Below are positions 45,669 through 56,894 of a DNA stretch of 64,000 bases, piece by piece. Numbering within the stretch: position 1 is the stretch's first letter; every line of letters begins with the position of its first letter. Location of the stretch: the NCBI RefSeq assembly GCF_002575655.3, contig NC_053040.3:351359267-351423266 (forward strand). The letters are read 5' to 3'. A program made the translations under genes and the position numbers. A model generated the notes under the pieces. It was not told the DNA's origin. It saw nothing but the letters and a program-made list of their open reading frames with translations, and ran no database searches. The stretch is from Aegilops tauschii subsp. strangulata (taxonomy: Eukaryota; Streptophyta; Magnoliopsida; Poales; Poaceae).

Positions 45669-46170
45669 ACTCCTGGACAAACACCTGCAACTGGCATTTT
45701 CCTTCATCTTCAGTATAATATTTCCAAGATGGGAAGATACGCACATACGATTTAACAACATCAAATGCGATAGATGCTAAACTACGACTAGCTGGTTGTG
45801 CTTCCTCCACAGGAATAGGCGTACTAACTGGTGGAGTTGGGGTTCGCCGTGATAGTACTGGCCCTTTGGGCACTGGAGCTGCCTTACTAACTGCTCTTGT
45901 TTGCGAGCTCTGTGGTGGAGATGGTGCTGTGTCAACAGGAACTGGGTTACTATCGGCTGGGGTTGGGGTTAGATTGGGTGAAGCTGGTTCTCTGTCCATC
46001 GCAGTAGGGGTACAATCTGCGAGAGTTTGGGTTATGTGTGGTAGGGCTGGTTCTTGTGCATGTACAACCGGGGTGCTATCTCCACCAAGAGGTAGCACTG
46101 TTTTATTTGAAGAACGTGTTTTTAGTCCGCTAGATACTGGCATCACCCGCTCCAATTCAAATGGTTGATA
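45669..46170 (-). pseudogene. CACTA transposase-associated gene, Pro/Thr-rich exon
   Basis: Open exon on the minus strand, from PFELERVMPVSSGLKTRSSN through a Pro/Thr/Ser-rich linker to SYVRIFPSWKYYTEDEGKCQ and a splice donor GTAAGT. Its first residues resemble the exon at 46590-46732, pointing to exon duplication. Confidence 0.6.
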
Positions 46171-46589
46171 AACAGGAAACATAGTTGAATGTACATACAT
46201 TGTATGAGAGACAGATGCAATAGATAGTGTGGAAAAAAGAGGGCATGACATAGTTGACATGTATATTGTTTAACTAAAACGGATAGCATGACATAATTTC
46301 ACATATATGATGTCTATCTAAACTGGATAGCATAACATAATTCAAAGATATGATGAATAACTAAACAGGATCGCATGACATAATTCACCTACATGTTATC
46401 TAAGTAATCAGGATCGCATCATTTAATTCACATATGTGATTTATATGCTAAACAGAGGGCATTCGATATGATGTCTGAACTAAGAACATGGTGTTGAATA
46501 TTGTATATATGATGTCTAAACTATGCAATGCAAGACACTGTATGCATGATATGAGCAGTATAACCGTGCCAAGTTAGAGCATACACCTC

Positions 46590-46732
46590 AGTGGGGGAAT
46601 AGGACTGGTCATCTATCTCTGAATCCATCTTTGAGGAGCTATCGGGACCCAACAAGAGATCTGCTTTGATAGGTAGCACTGTCTGCTCTGAAGGCCTTGT
46701 TTTCACTCCAGATTTTTCCATCTCCCACCCAA
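46590..46732 (-). pseudogene. CACTA transposase-associated gene, duplicated exon
   Basis: Bounded by an AG acceptor and a GTGTATG donor on the minus strand. It reads PFGWEMEKSGVKTRPSEQTV and ends SEIDDQSYSPTE. The start parallels the next exon downstream (PFELERVMPVSSGLKTRSSN). Confidence 0.5.
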
Positions 46733-47057
46733 ATGGCTGATTCACAGGAAGAGTAGTTTAATGTACAAACATTGTTGACAAATGGAAATGTAATGAAGAA
46801 AAGGATGGGCAAGATATCATTCAAATATATGATGCCTGGTTAAACAGGATGGCATTGCACATTTCACATATATTATGGCTGGCTAAAAGACATGAGACTG
46901 CATAATTCCCATATATGATATAGAAACTAAACAGGTGGCATTACAGAACATGTCTAAACTAAGCAGATGACATATATGATGTCAAAAGTAGGCACTGCAA
47001 GGCAGCATATGCATGATATGACTAACATCATCATGCCAAGGTAGAGCAAACACCTTG

Positions 47058-47250
47058 GGGGGTAAATAGGAGTGGTCAGCTGTGTCTGAATCCGCCTCAG
47101 AACAGATATCTTCCTCTGGATTACAATCTAGAGAGGGGTGGGGAGGGTTTGCCATTGAACCCACCATGGAGTGATGTCTACATGACATTGTATTGCCGCG
47201 CAAAACTCTTCTCTTTTTCTCTACATGTTCAACATGACTATGTACAATAT
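47058..47250 (-). pseudogene. CACTA transposase-associated gene, upstream exon
   Basis: On the minus strand, between an acceptor (GCATGTCAG) and a donor (GTGTTTGC), the frame reads VHSHVEHVEKKRRVLRGN and ends ADSDTADHSYLPPK. The terminal S-Y-x-P block resembles the exon at 46590-46732 (QSYSPTE), again suggesting serial exon duplication. Confidence 0.5.
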
Positions 47251-47409
47251 CTGACATGCATACGAAAAAATTATGGTGAGATTATGTAAGGAGAGCATGC
47301 AGAAATTTAGAGTGATGGTAACTCTAGTGGATCGACGTTTTTCCGTTGAACCAAAATAGCCCTAATGGATCAACGTGAATGTATAGTAATAAGTGATGCA
47401 ACAAGTGTA

Positions 47410-47660
47410 CAACCTCTTTGCCGTAGCCATGTCGACCTCAGCATCATTGGGTTGGTCGCTGAAGCAGTTGAGGCAGAGGTGGCTGTTGGAGGTGTGGATG
47501 AAGATCTGAGGAATCTGTAGACGGCGTCCAGGGCACTGCTCTGTTGTGATGGATCGTTCTATCGTTGGAGCAGCTCCGGTGAGCCGTAAGACGTCAAGGC
47601 TGAAGCAGCACAAGACAGACATCGTCAATCTCAAGTGGGATTCTAATAGCATCTCCAATA
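47410..47660 (-). repeat. Decayed copy of the gene's first exon
   Basis: The segment ends with the same splice-donor context as 48434 (GCAAAGAG|GTTGTACAC against CCAAAGAG|GTTGTACAC). It shares words such as CGATGGAGCAGCTCC-like sequence with 48434-48700. It is probably a duplicated, diverged first exon. Confidence 0.5.
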
Positions 47661-48110
47661 GATGATGTAAATGGATGTAAAATTAACATCACCAAAAACC
47701 ACCTGACTACAACAGATGAGGTAAAAACTGTTGACTCTGAACTTAACTGTCGAAACTGAAATTTACTGTGGAATCTGAATGCTACTATCGAAACTGAACG
47801 CAATGGTAGCAGAGAGGCACTTGACATGTAGTTTAGGGAGGGCCTGCAGTTCATATTCAACCTGCACCCCCCTGAGCCGCAAGCCACCACCGGCCGAACC
47901 GCCGGCCCCAGCGCCGCCTCGCCGCCCGAAACAACTCACCACCGCCACCCCGGCCAGCCCTCTAGGCCCCCCGCCCCCACCCTGAACCCTAAGATAGATA
48001 GTGGGGTACCTCTCCGGCGAGCCCCCGTCCCCGCTGCGGGTGGTTCTTCATTAACTCCGGCGAGCCCCCCCCCCCAACCCCTGAAAATCGACTGACCCAA
48101 AAGTCGATTC
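47661..48110. other. Spacer with C-rich runs, no gene
   Basis: Contains GC-rich sequence with a 9-10 base C-run near 48067-48076 and Pro/Ala-rich random frames. I see no support for a gene. Confidence 0.4.
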
Positions 48111-48433
48111 AGTCGACTAAAGTGTGGCTTAATCGGACCAAAGCAGCAGCACGAGCGAGGGGGGAGCAGCAGCAGCAGCTGGGCGAGCGAGCGATCGAGT
48201 GAGAGCCAGAGTAGCAGCAGCAGCGCGAGCGAGCGAGAACCGGAGCAGCAGCAGCAGATCCGGCTGGTATGAACGCCGCCGCCGAAGGGGCCTCGCACTG
48301 GGGGAGAGCCGCCGTGGAGATGTCACTCGCGGCGCCGGCTTCAAGGTAGCCGCTCCATGGGGGTGCGGGATGGAGCACCGTCGGCGCCGGGAGGTCGAGT
48401 TAAGGAGAAGGTGCGATGTGATGAGTGTACAAC

Positions 48434-48812
48434 CTCTTTGGTGGCGCCGAGTAGGCCTCGGCTTCGTCCGAGGAGTCGGTGAGGATGCTGCGGTTTTGGT
48501 GGAGCAGGTTAAGGCGGCGCTGTGGGGATGGAGCAGCCGCGATAGACGAGGCAATCGTCGGAGCAGCTCCTTGGAGGTGGAGGACGGGGCGGCTGAACCG
48601 GCGGGACGGCGAGATGGACGATCCTCATCCGGGGAGGTGGACGAGGGACGTCGAGCTGTTGCGGTGGACGACGTCGTCGGGGAAGAGGCTCCGGCTGGGC
48701 AGCGGTGAAGTGGTGGACGGAGGAGGGTGGGGTTTTGCGGCTGGAGCGGAGAGGTTATGGCGGCCTGGGATTTCGAATGGCGAAAAGGGGGCGATAGGAG
48801 GGGGTGAAGCAT
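48434..48812 (-). pseudogene. Probable first exon of the CACTA transposase-associated gene
   Basis: GC-rich minus-strand frame starting MLHPLLSPPFRHSKSQAAIT, rich in Pro, Ser and Arg, with a plausible donor at 48433 (AAGAG|GTTGTAC). It shows no known domain. The assignment to the same gene rests on strand, spacing and the duplicated copy at 47410. Confidence 0.4.
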
Positions 48813-49211
48813 GACTTAGGGACGCGCTTGTCCAAAATGTAGGGTGTGTTACAAAAGTACCCCCCACTGATTTGAACTAGCGGCCCTTTCGGCTCAGGGT
48901 TAGAAGGCGGATTTCGCGTGTCGGGATTTGGCAGCTGGAGGGAGTTTTCGCGCGCGTTGTAATTTCGGGATAGCAAGGCGCGGGTTGTGAAGGCACCAGT
49001 TTTGGGAGCACGATATCTGAATTTTCGAGATATAACAAGACGCGTGTTGAATTTTAGGGACAAGCCTAACATGTAGTAATATTGTACTTGTACGTACCAT
49101 ATCAATTCGCACTTCCCTCAACCAAAAAGAAAACGAAAAAAATTAAACTATTCACACCACACAAAGAGAGAGTCTTACCCCGTTTTACTATACAAATGCT
49201 ATTCAAAGCTA

Positions 49212-49448
49212 CTCCCTCCTTCCATCTATATAGGGCCTAATGCGTTTTTCGATGCTAACTTTGACCAAATATTAGAGCAATGATATATGACATGCAACTT
49301 ACACAAAGCACACCGTTAAATTCATCTGTGAAAGGTTCTTTCAATGATATATTTTTCACATTGTGCATGTCATGTACTATTAATCTTGTCAATAGTCAAA
49401 GGCGGTCTTAAAAATCTCATTACGCCCTATATAGATGGAAGGAGGGAG
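49212..49448. mobile_element. Stowaway-type MITE, 237 bp
   Basis: The inverted ends CTCCCTCCTTCCATCTATAT and its complement are at least 25 bp and near perfect, flanked by TA on both sides (49210-49211, 49449-49450). It has no coding capacity. This is the standard Tc1/Mariner-derived MITE layout in Triticeae. Confidence 0.92.
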
Positions 49449-49450
49449 TA

Positions 49451-51179
49451 TGAATCCATGTTATGTCCGATTAAATTTTTTTCGCTTGCTGTATAATGCA
49501 TGTAACCTACTCATACCAACATTTTAGTGCATTCCAAATGTCTATACTACCGCTGCAATTCGAACTAAATTTGAATTCGTTTCTCTATTTCAATAAGAAT
49601 CTACAATCTTGATTGTTGCCAACTTCAACCATCATAGTTTCCTTGCTATCCGCCAGATATAAATCGGACGGCCTATAATGCAGGATGGCAGGCACACCAT
49701 CATCAACAACTCCGTTTTTTTATAAGAGTAGAGATAAAATATATTAAATGTAGTATAACATGTTCATAACCACACCATGTGTATCATCGTTATATATATT
49801 CACACATGCGTCGGTTTGAAACACTATGATAAATTCTTCAAATATCCGAATTCGCTTTTTATAATGAAGTATATATGATCTCTATTCGTCTTTTACACCC
49901 ACACAACCCTCTTATCTTTGTAGCTAGCGCTAACTTTCTCTTGTGCATGCACACGCCCGCATCCCTCTCACCCTCCCTCAGCATTCTCTAGCTCCATCGC
50001 GCAAATTCGTCTTTTCACTTTAGGTCATTCTCCCACGGTGTGTGTAGGCCCCCCAGCTCCTTCTTTACGGCACACATCGATCGATATGCCTCTCTAGCCA
50101 GGTGTGCCTAGCACAAACACAAGCTTCCCCTCTTCTCTTGTCACCGTCCATGCCTCACTCCCACCACTCTTTTCATCGTTCTCGTACTCGCACACTCCTC
50201 CCCCCTCGATATAGTATGCCTCTCGTACCACCTCCTACATGCATCCTTCTCTCTCTATCCTTCTCCTTCTGCCTCGTTTGCTTCTAACACACACATGCAT
50301 GTATACCGATCGATCTCCCAACATATACCTAGATCGACTTTAACTACCCCCCCCCATCGATCGACATACCTCACAAGTTATGTCTCTCCTTTCTCTAACA
50401 AAGGGCTACTGATCTTCCTATGTAGTTACGTCTGCTTACCACAGCCACATCGTCCCCCCTCATCATTCATGCATGCCTCCTGACCCGTCTCTCACACGCA
50501 CGTGTACAGACAACAAGCAGCCATCTCCTCTCTTATTGATATTGCGGGCGTGCCCTCCGTTTGTCTAGCAAGCCTATCCCACCATTTGTTAGAAGCAACT
50601 CCACTACCACCCCCTCCAACACTCTAGCTCTGTCTCTCTCCCAACCTTATTCCTCTCCTGCACATATGCATGGATGCCGATCGATCTCCCTTAATACATG
50701 AGGCAGATCGATCTCCTTAATACATGAGGTAGGCCTCTCTCCTCCTCCACACATATACCAGCCATTGTACCCCTATAGTTAATTGGGCCTCCCTCTTCCC
50801 CCACCACACACCGATAGTCGAGCGCTGCAGGTAGGTATCCATGCCACAGAGACAAACTGCACATGTCCCATCTCACGTTCCAGTAGGCCAGCCACTCTAT
50901 ATCTTCGACGTGGGCACACAAAATTCGATGGCACTCTTTATCGATCGCGCGCACACACACACACACACATCATCCCTCTCTTCGATTCTATGGACACCTC
51001 AAGCCGATGATACCTCCACTCTCTTCTCGTGGATCGCCCCCTCTATATATATGTTATATCCAGGACTCTATTTCACACACATTGCTTATGTTACATTTTT
51101 TGATTGACCCCCCCACCCAAAAAACTCTCAAGAACCCACACACTATATCTCTCTAGGTTTGTATCTCTCTCACACAACC
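49451..51179. other. Pyrimidine-rich non-coding region, no gene seen
   Basis: Long C/T-rich stretches with many CTCTCT, GATCGATC and TGCATG words, and a (CA)n run at 50952-50968. A small direct repeat (AGGCAGATCGATCTCC-like) lies near 50700. No open frame shows domain or splice support. Confidence 0.5.
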
Positions 51180-51540
51180 CCACGTAGGTGGTGTACGTAT
51201 ACAAGAAGAGAATAGGTGCATCGTGCACGTACTCACGCTTCGTGCCCAGCCACACCCGCGCGGGTACACGGTGGAGCTCATTTCTTCACGAAATGGCAGC
51301 CCACGTGCTAATTTGAACGCCTATAGTGGTTGTTTACCTAGGGAGGTCGTGTACCACGCGTGCACGAAACAAAGTTCGACTTGACGCATTGCCGCGTTAT
51401 TTTTAAATAAAGTTATAGCGCTCAATGGCACGTACACAGAATATAAAACGATTTTTATGGAGAAAAAGGTAGTCCGCTCACTATATACACTGGAGCCTGC
51501 CTGCATGGTTTGTCGCTCTTCAGAGTATCTCACACAAGGC

Positions 51541-51682
51541 TGCAGTGGCCTCTCTCTCTCTCACCATTGGTCACTGATTTGGCCGCATCCCGTCCGCTGG
51601 GGGAAAGGGAGTGCGGTGGCCTCTCTCTCTCTCACCGTTGGTCACTGATCCGGCCGCATCCCGTCCGCCGGGGGAAAGGGAG
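51541..51682 (+). repeat. 71-bp tandem duplication in the CT-rich leader
   Basis: Two adjacent units start TGCAGTGGCCTCTCTCTCTC and TGCGGTGGCCTCTCTCTCTC and end GGGGGAAAGGGAG. They differ at only a few bases. Confidence 0.92.
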
Positions 51683-52136
51683 GAAGTGCATCGTTTCTCC
51701 GTTTGACGGCGCCGAGGCAGCACGTCCCGATCTACGGTACACGCCGTTCTCTCTGACCAAGCCCCGGCGCGGCAGGGCCTACGCCACCTGCTCGCAGATT
51801 CCGCCCGCCGCCGCTCACCTAATTACATCCCGACGACCTCCAGGTATCCCCTCCGGCCTTGCTCCACTGCCCGTCTTCCCACGTCGCTGCATGTGGATCT
51901 TCCATAGTTCTTTGCCCAAAACGTAGTTCATCCGGCGTACTTTCCATATTGCATTCTCGTCCTCACACCGTTTTAGACAAACACAACCGTGTTGTTATCT
52001 TCCTTTAGGACAAGGAATATGCTTCTTTTTTGTCGTCGCATGTGTCATCAACTGTTATTGGCCAGTAATTGTTTCCTTTCTACTCGTTGCTATTGCGACC
52101 TTTTGGTGAACTGCACAAATAACTTTTTTCTTAAGA

Positions 52137-52208
52137 GTGTTTTGTGCAGTTGTACTAAAATGTCACACGGGCAACATCTCTACATTTCTGTGCGACTGCA
52201 CAAAGGGA
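52137..52208 (+). other. Foldback in module A
   Basis: The arm at 52140-52155 (TTTTGTGCAGTTGTAC) can pair with 52190-52205 (GTGCGACTGCACAAAG) at all 16 positions, three of them G-U, around a loop of 34 bases. The same foldback occurs in module C with a different but still pairing sequence. Confidence 0.6.
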
Positions 52209-52803
52209 GATTGGTTTTGCTCTATCCTCCTCATCCAACTCCGAGCCTAATCTTCTCCAACTAGTTAGTCTAAAGAGAGACTGCAAAGGTGACCGGCTTC
52301 TATTTGTGTGTTTATTGTTTCATCAGCAGTCCTCTATTATCGTAATCACACTTAATATCTTTGGAATAGGGACGCTCAGCTCTATTTTAGTGGAACTGCA
52401 CAAAATGATCGGAATGTTGCATGCTCCAGACAGCTACTTTTTTTCCAACATGCCTTGTTGATTTAGACAGAGCTGGGGGGACGTTGCTGCCAATGAAAGC
52501 ATGGATCAATTTTAATTTAACACCTTCTCACAACTCTGTCTTCAGTTGTGATGTAATTATTAGCTCTGATGTGCTAATAATTGACATGCATTAGCAAGGA
52601 AGTTAGTTTTTTATTGTTTCCGAAAGAGCATCGATGGCAAGACACGCGAAACAAAAGCTGAAAGCTCACACCATTGTACAATTTCATGTCGCTGGAAAAT
52701 TATTTGTATAGTACGTCAATTATGTAAACAAATGATGGAAGCTTGATAGCATTGCCAGAAGCCTCTTCATCATCCGGGTCCATGTGCCATGCACAAAATT
52801 ATA

Positions 52804-53108
52804 CTCCTTCGTTCCTAAATATTTGTCTTTTTACAATTTTCAAACGGGCATATTTTAGAGTGTAGATTCACTCATTTTGCTTCGTAAGTACTCCCTCCGT
52901 TCCTAAATATTCTATTCGTCTTTCTAGAGATTTCAACAAGTGACTACATACGGAGCAAAATGAGTGAATCCACACTCTAAAATATGTCTATATACATCCG
53001 TATGTGCCAGTCCATTTGAAATCTCTAAAAAGACAAATATTTGAGTAGTCACTCGTTGAAATCTATAGAAAGAAAAATACTCCGGAGTATATTTAAGAAC
53101 CGAGGGGG
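52804..53108. mobile_element. Stowaway MITE (Thalos-like) nested in a related MITE
   Basis: The outer ends CTCCTTCGTTCCTAAATATT and AACCGAGGGGG are flanked by TA (52802-52803, 53109-53110). A second CTCCCTCCGTTCCTAAATAT start lies at 52891 after TA. The interior GAGCAAAATGAGTGAATC and CTCTAAAATATGTCTATATA blocks are those of the common Triticeae Stowaway group. The right part of the inner copy looks decayed. Confidence 0.85.
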
Positions 53109-53110
53109 TA

Positions 53111-53915
53111 GTGCACAACCGCATGAGAGACTCAGCCCGGTCGTTGCGCCGCATTAATAGTGAGTAATGAGCAGTCAAATCATAAGCCCCACCTTTCCCA
53201 CTGTAAGTTGCTCTGAAGAAGCAACCATCAATACGCTCTTCTTTGAATCCGCTCATACTACTCCATCTGTCACTGTTTATACAGCGCGCTTCAGAAAAAA
53301 GGAAAAAAATCTGTGGGACCAAGGCGACTAGCGATCGGCCTGAAAAATACCATTGGTAGTTATAGCACGACGTCTATTACTAGAGGGAATAATGCGTACA
53401 CACATGCATGCAGTGATTCCACCCCGGGTACACACATGCATGCACTTACTCCACTCCGTAGTAGTACAGTACATGGAGAGAAAATTGTGGACTTGATTGC
53501 GGTTACCACGCCCTAATTAATTGAGCATTAAACCAAACGCGTCTAAAGTCTCTCTCGTGCTGGAAATGCATTGAGAGAAATGCATCATAATGAAGCGCGC
53601 CCTGTAAACTGTGACGGAGGGAGGAGTAGTATGAAGGTGCAAAACCAAGTACGCGTATGGCCAGTCGGTCAACGCACCTCCTCTTGGCATATCACTGACA
53701 TGTGGGACAGGAGTGTGAGCAAACCGATCTCAATTGATGGCAAAGAGCCAACCCGCCGTTCCTTGAGAGAGACGAGGAGCGAGAACACACAGACGGGCTC
53801 GCACGGAGGCCATGATATATTCGAGCATGGTTGGTTGATCGATATCGTTCATTACATGTTGGGCTGCCGTTTTCCGCCCTTCTCCGGAATAAATGTGTAC
53901 TTTATCAGAGATAAA
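53111..53915. other. Low-copy spacer, no gene
   Basis: Contains GAGCAGTCAAATCA and GAAGAAGCAACCATCA blocks at 53169-53235 that recur at 55293-55352 upstream of module B, so part is duplicated promoter-side sequence. No coding or RNA feature is seen. Confidence 0.5.
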
Positions 53916-54220
53916 AAATAAGAGTACAGACGCTCCACCATGCGGTTCTAGTAGTACTACTACTCGTACTACTGTGCTTGGCTCTTTGCCTCTTCGTGAA
54001 GTCGAACAATGATGGTACTCTGCATGTTGGGTACTACAGTGTATGCCTCTGACAATCTGACACCGAATGGCCTGATGCATGTCCACCGAGGGTAGGTTGC
54101 ATTAGTCAAAAGGCGTAAGCGAGCTTCACCTTGTCCTGCAAGCTTCTCCTCGTTCTGCGAGTTGACGGGACACACCAAAAAGTAGTGCTAGTCCATACTC
54201 CCTCCTTTCCGGTTAATATG
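53916..54220. repeat. Duplicated segment, left copy (right copy 54606-54975)
   Basis: Shares GTGCAGACGCTCC-like, AAGTCGAACAAT, TCTGACACCGAAT, AGTTGACGGGACACA and CTCCGGTTAATATGGCT-like landmarks in the same order with 54606-54975. The LINE fragment sits between the copies. Confidence 0.85.
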
Positions 54221-54223
54221 GCT

Positions 54224-54605
54224 AAATCTTTTTTGCGGGTAAATGAGAGAGCTTTATTCATATATAAGCATTCTTAGGACGATCAGCCAAGACATTGCTC
54301 ACTAGGAAGCGAGGTACCCCGCAAAAAAAGAAGTAGGAAGCGAGGTGTTTCATCAAGCCAGCTCTCGGCCACATTCAAAGTGCAGCAAGCACGGTTCGCA
54401 CGAAGATGCGCCGCAAGGTTTGCTGACCTGTTTACATGTTGAATAACAAAAAAAGAGGAAATATTACCGAGCGCTACTATTTGTAACAGGATATGAGCCA
54501 GAATTAAGCGAGAATTGTGGCGAGTGTTCCATGCAATCAACTTCCATTATCACATGCGAGAACCCTCGAAGAGAACCAAATGTGTTGAAGATTGCTTTAT
54601 CACAT
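54224..54605 (-). mobile_element. LINE 3' fragment with RNase H-like coding remnant
   Basis: The minus strand ends ATAAAGCTCTCTCATTTACC then GCAAAAAA, the usual 3' tail of grass L1-type LINEs. The frame before it has an RVT_3-type RNase H end: HVNRSANLAAHLRANRACC and ESWLDETPRFL, preceded by RHNSRLILAHILLQI. The 5' part is missing and no start is present. 5' truncation is normal for this class. Confidence 0.75.
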
Positions 54606-54975
54606 TTTAAAATTATAATAAGAGTGCAGACGCTCCTCCATCCGGTTCCTAGTACTAGTATAGTATGTACCTTTATAGACTATAGTAGTAGTACTAGTAA
54701 ACTTTGCGCTTGGCTGTTCGCCTATTCGGGAAGTCGAACAATAATAGCACTAGTTGTATAGTGTATGCTTCTGGCAATCTGACACCGAATTAACTGTTGC
54801 ACGTCCACCGCCTGAGCGAGGGAGAGCTTGCATTATTCAAAAGTTTCTCCTTGTCCAGCGAGCACCGCGCGCAAGCTTCTCCCGTCCTGCAACCTTCTCC
54901 TCGTTCGGCAAGTTGACGGGACACAGCAAAGTAATGCTAGTCCATACTGCCTCCTCTCCGGTTAATATGGCTTAA
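54606..54975. repeat. Duplicated segment, right copy
   Basis: Counterpart of 53916-54220. It has small insertions, including AGTAGTAGTACTAGTA-like repeats and a GCGCGCAAGCTTCTCCCGTC insertion. Confidence 0.85.
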
Positions 54976-55058
54976 TTTCAAACGAGATAAATACACTGTC
55001 TGTCACTGTATATTTGTAAAAATACGGTCAGTGGACTTCATAATACGCTCATTGCGCT

Positions 55059-55059
<1 letters not shown>

Positions 55060-55094
<35 letters not shown>
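55060..55094. repeat. (AT)n microsatellite
   Basis: About 17 uninterrupted AT dinucleotides. Confidence 0.95.
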
Positions 55095-55097
<3 letters not shown>

Positions 55098-55349
55098 CCG
55101 GTGTTTATACGGTCACTAGCTCACCCTGACTGAGTATGTGTGTGCATGCACGTGTAGGTTGAGCACTTGAGCGTGACCGTGTGTGTTCCGTCGTGTGCTC
55201 GGACATGCATGCATTAGGGCATCGCGCGCGTTTTTGCGTCCATGTGTACGTGTGACTGTTGCATACACGTAGGGGGAGTACGTGTAGGGGCCACTAAGGA
55301 GCAGTCAAATCACACAGTAAGTTAGTCGGAAGAAGCAACCATCATTTCA

Positions 55350-55870
55350 CTCTTGAATGACACGTACGCAATATAAAATGGTTGATATGGAGAGAAAAAG
55401 AAAAGCACTATATATACACTAGCAGGAGCCTAAGCTACAAGCCTGCTTGCTTAGGTTGCTCTGTTCACAAGCATAGAACGATGGGCCTGATCCCGCAGCT
55501 GGGGGAAGGGAACAATGTTTTGCGTAGACGCGGTCGACATCGGCGAGGGAGAAAACCCACAGTCGGTGCATCCAATCGGGGGTCACCGCAGTATGGGCCG
55601 ATGTCGCGTCCCAACCACCCTTCTAGCTACAGCCCGACGTCCCAGGTAGTCCATCTTCCTTTTGGAGCCGGCTTGCTCCACTGCCGTAGCTCCATCTCCA
55701 TGTCGATCTTTCTCTACTTCTACCGGCTTCTACTTGTGATGAGTTTATGTCTCATGAACTAGTGCCAGTACTATTATTCTAATCACACTTCTTCAATATC
55801 TTTGCCATCAGGGATGCTCAGGTCGATTTTAGTGGAACTGCACAAAAGCATCGTATGATCCGAGGGTGCC
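55350..55870 (+). ncRNA. Repeated transcription-unit-like module, copy B (putative)
   Basis: The promoter-side block ACACGTACGCAATATAAAAT and CTATATATACACTAGCAGGA match copy A. The exon-like block includes CAGCTGGGGGAAGGGAAC and ends AGCCCGACGTCCCAG|GTAG (about 55644), then TCCATGTCGATCTTTC, then an acceptor-like GCCATCAG|GGATGCTCAG (about 55811) and TTTTAGTGGAACTGCACAAA. It is shorter than A and C, and no left foldback arm is seen. Confidence 0.3.
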
Positions 55871-55916
55871 AGCCGTCTTTCCTTCGACAGGTTCTACCTG
55901 GCCAGGAAATTAAATC

Positions 55917-55937
55917 ATGTTTAGGGTTTAGGGTTTA
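55917..55937 (+). repeat. Telomere-like (TTTAGGG)n, about three units
   Basis: GTTTAGGGTTTAGGGTTTAA downstream of module B. Short telo-box-like runs are common in plant genomes. Confidence 0.85.
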
Positions 55938-56894
55938 AGTCGTAGTGACCCCATCAGTAGTTTTTCTTTCGTACACGCTCTCACAACTTTTTTCTTTAGT
56001 TGTGAAGTAAATATTGGCTATGATCTGTGAATCATTGAGATGCATTAGCATGCGTGTTAGTTTTCCTTTGTATTTGATGGAATGTTGTAACGGGGCAACC
56101 TTGGAATAGGAATGAAAATGGAGTGGAAAGTTTCCGTTTTTCCGGAGAAAAAATGGAAAAGGAGAGAAACCAACGTTTCATTTCGTTGGATCGCGCCATC
56201 GAGCAAAACCAACATTTAAATCACGTCTGTCGTGTTCGTGTCTCACTCTCCTCCACGGCTCGACCCCACACGGTCGCTCGGCATGCCACTCACCGCAAAC
56301 TGAGCATACGATAACTTTCTCGCCTGCTTGTCGATGGATCGCGCCATGGAGTACTAGCACTACTGGAAGAGATTGACGAGTTGGGGGAGGACAGCTAGCT
56401 GTAGCACGGACTCCCAAGAACTTTTTGCATGCATGTTGTAGCCGGCTATTGCGACCTTTGAACGAGGAGCAGCCGCGTGCACCCGGAAGCGGCGCGGGCG
56501 ACGCTCTCTCGGCCGGCGCGCCGCTTCAATGCTGGTGCTAGTGAGAGGTCGCGTCCGCTCTGGCCGGGCATGAATGCGGCACTAACCGTTTCGGGCGGGA
56601 AGCACGCGCGGGTGATGAAGAGGGTTCGGGTTGGTCAGGACCGGCCGTGGCAGCGGTCCGGACGTGCGCAAACAAGAGATGTTGTACGTTAATATTGTTG
56701 CATATATAATTAACAACATAAATAATGTGCCAGTTGGACAAATATGATTGGAGATGGAGATGGAAATGGAAATGGAATTTTATGTAAACACGGATATGCA
56801 TGTCTATGTGTGTGTTCGCGACGACTCTCGCGACCTGGAAGCGGGGGCATGTTTTTGATCGAGTTTTCTTTCTTGGTACGTTAGAAAATCAATT
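55938..56894. other. Low-copy spacer, no gene
   Basis: Mixed composition with a GC-rich patch near 56460-56680 that gives Arg/Ala-rich frames without domains or splice support. Confidence 0.45.

Larger units (their letters stand above)
42458..49100. mobile_element. Second CACTA transposon, left end and interior; right end not found
   Basis: Starts CACTACAAAAAAATACACTT at 42458 inside the LARD-like LTR. A subterminal zone rich in GGCCC and CCGTTA words and a 27-bp repeat array follow (to about 43740). A minus-strand gene with a plant CACTA-type transposase-associated domain occupies about 44.05-48.81 kb. No matching right terminus (ending TGTAGTG) is present up to 64 kb. The given end is the last position I attribute to it and is uncertain. 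Confidence 0.7.
51400..52440 (+). ncRNA. Repeated transcription-unit-like module, copy A (putative, apparently non-coding)
   Basis: The order is: promoter-like GCACGTACACAGAATATAAA and CTATATACACT; a CT-rich leader that includes an exact-style 71-bp tandem duplication (51541-51611 and 51612-51682); a GC-rich exon-like block ending ATCCCGACGACCTCCAG|GTAT (about 51852); a conserved TGCATGTGGATCTT in the following intron-like part; and downstream blocks with GCCAGTAATTGTTTCC, TTGCTATTGCGAC and inverted AACTGCACAAA words. Copies B (55.35-55.87 kb) and C (57.12-58.40 kb) share the order but not reading frames, so a non-coding RNA or decayed gene family fits better than a protein gene. There is no evidence of expression. 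Confidence 0.35.

Noticed and set aside
55917..55937. Telomere-like repeat as evidence for a chromosome end
   Set aside because: Only about three units, within ordinary sequence. Short interstitial runs are common.
56477..56692. Arg/Ala-rich frame in the spacer
   Set aside because: Short, GC-rich, no splice or domain support.
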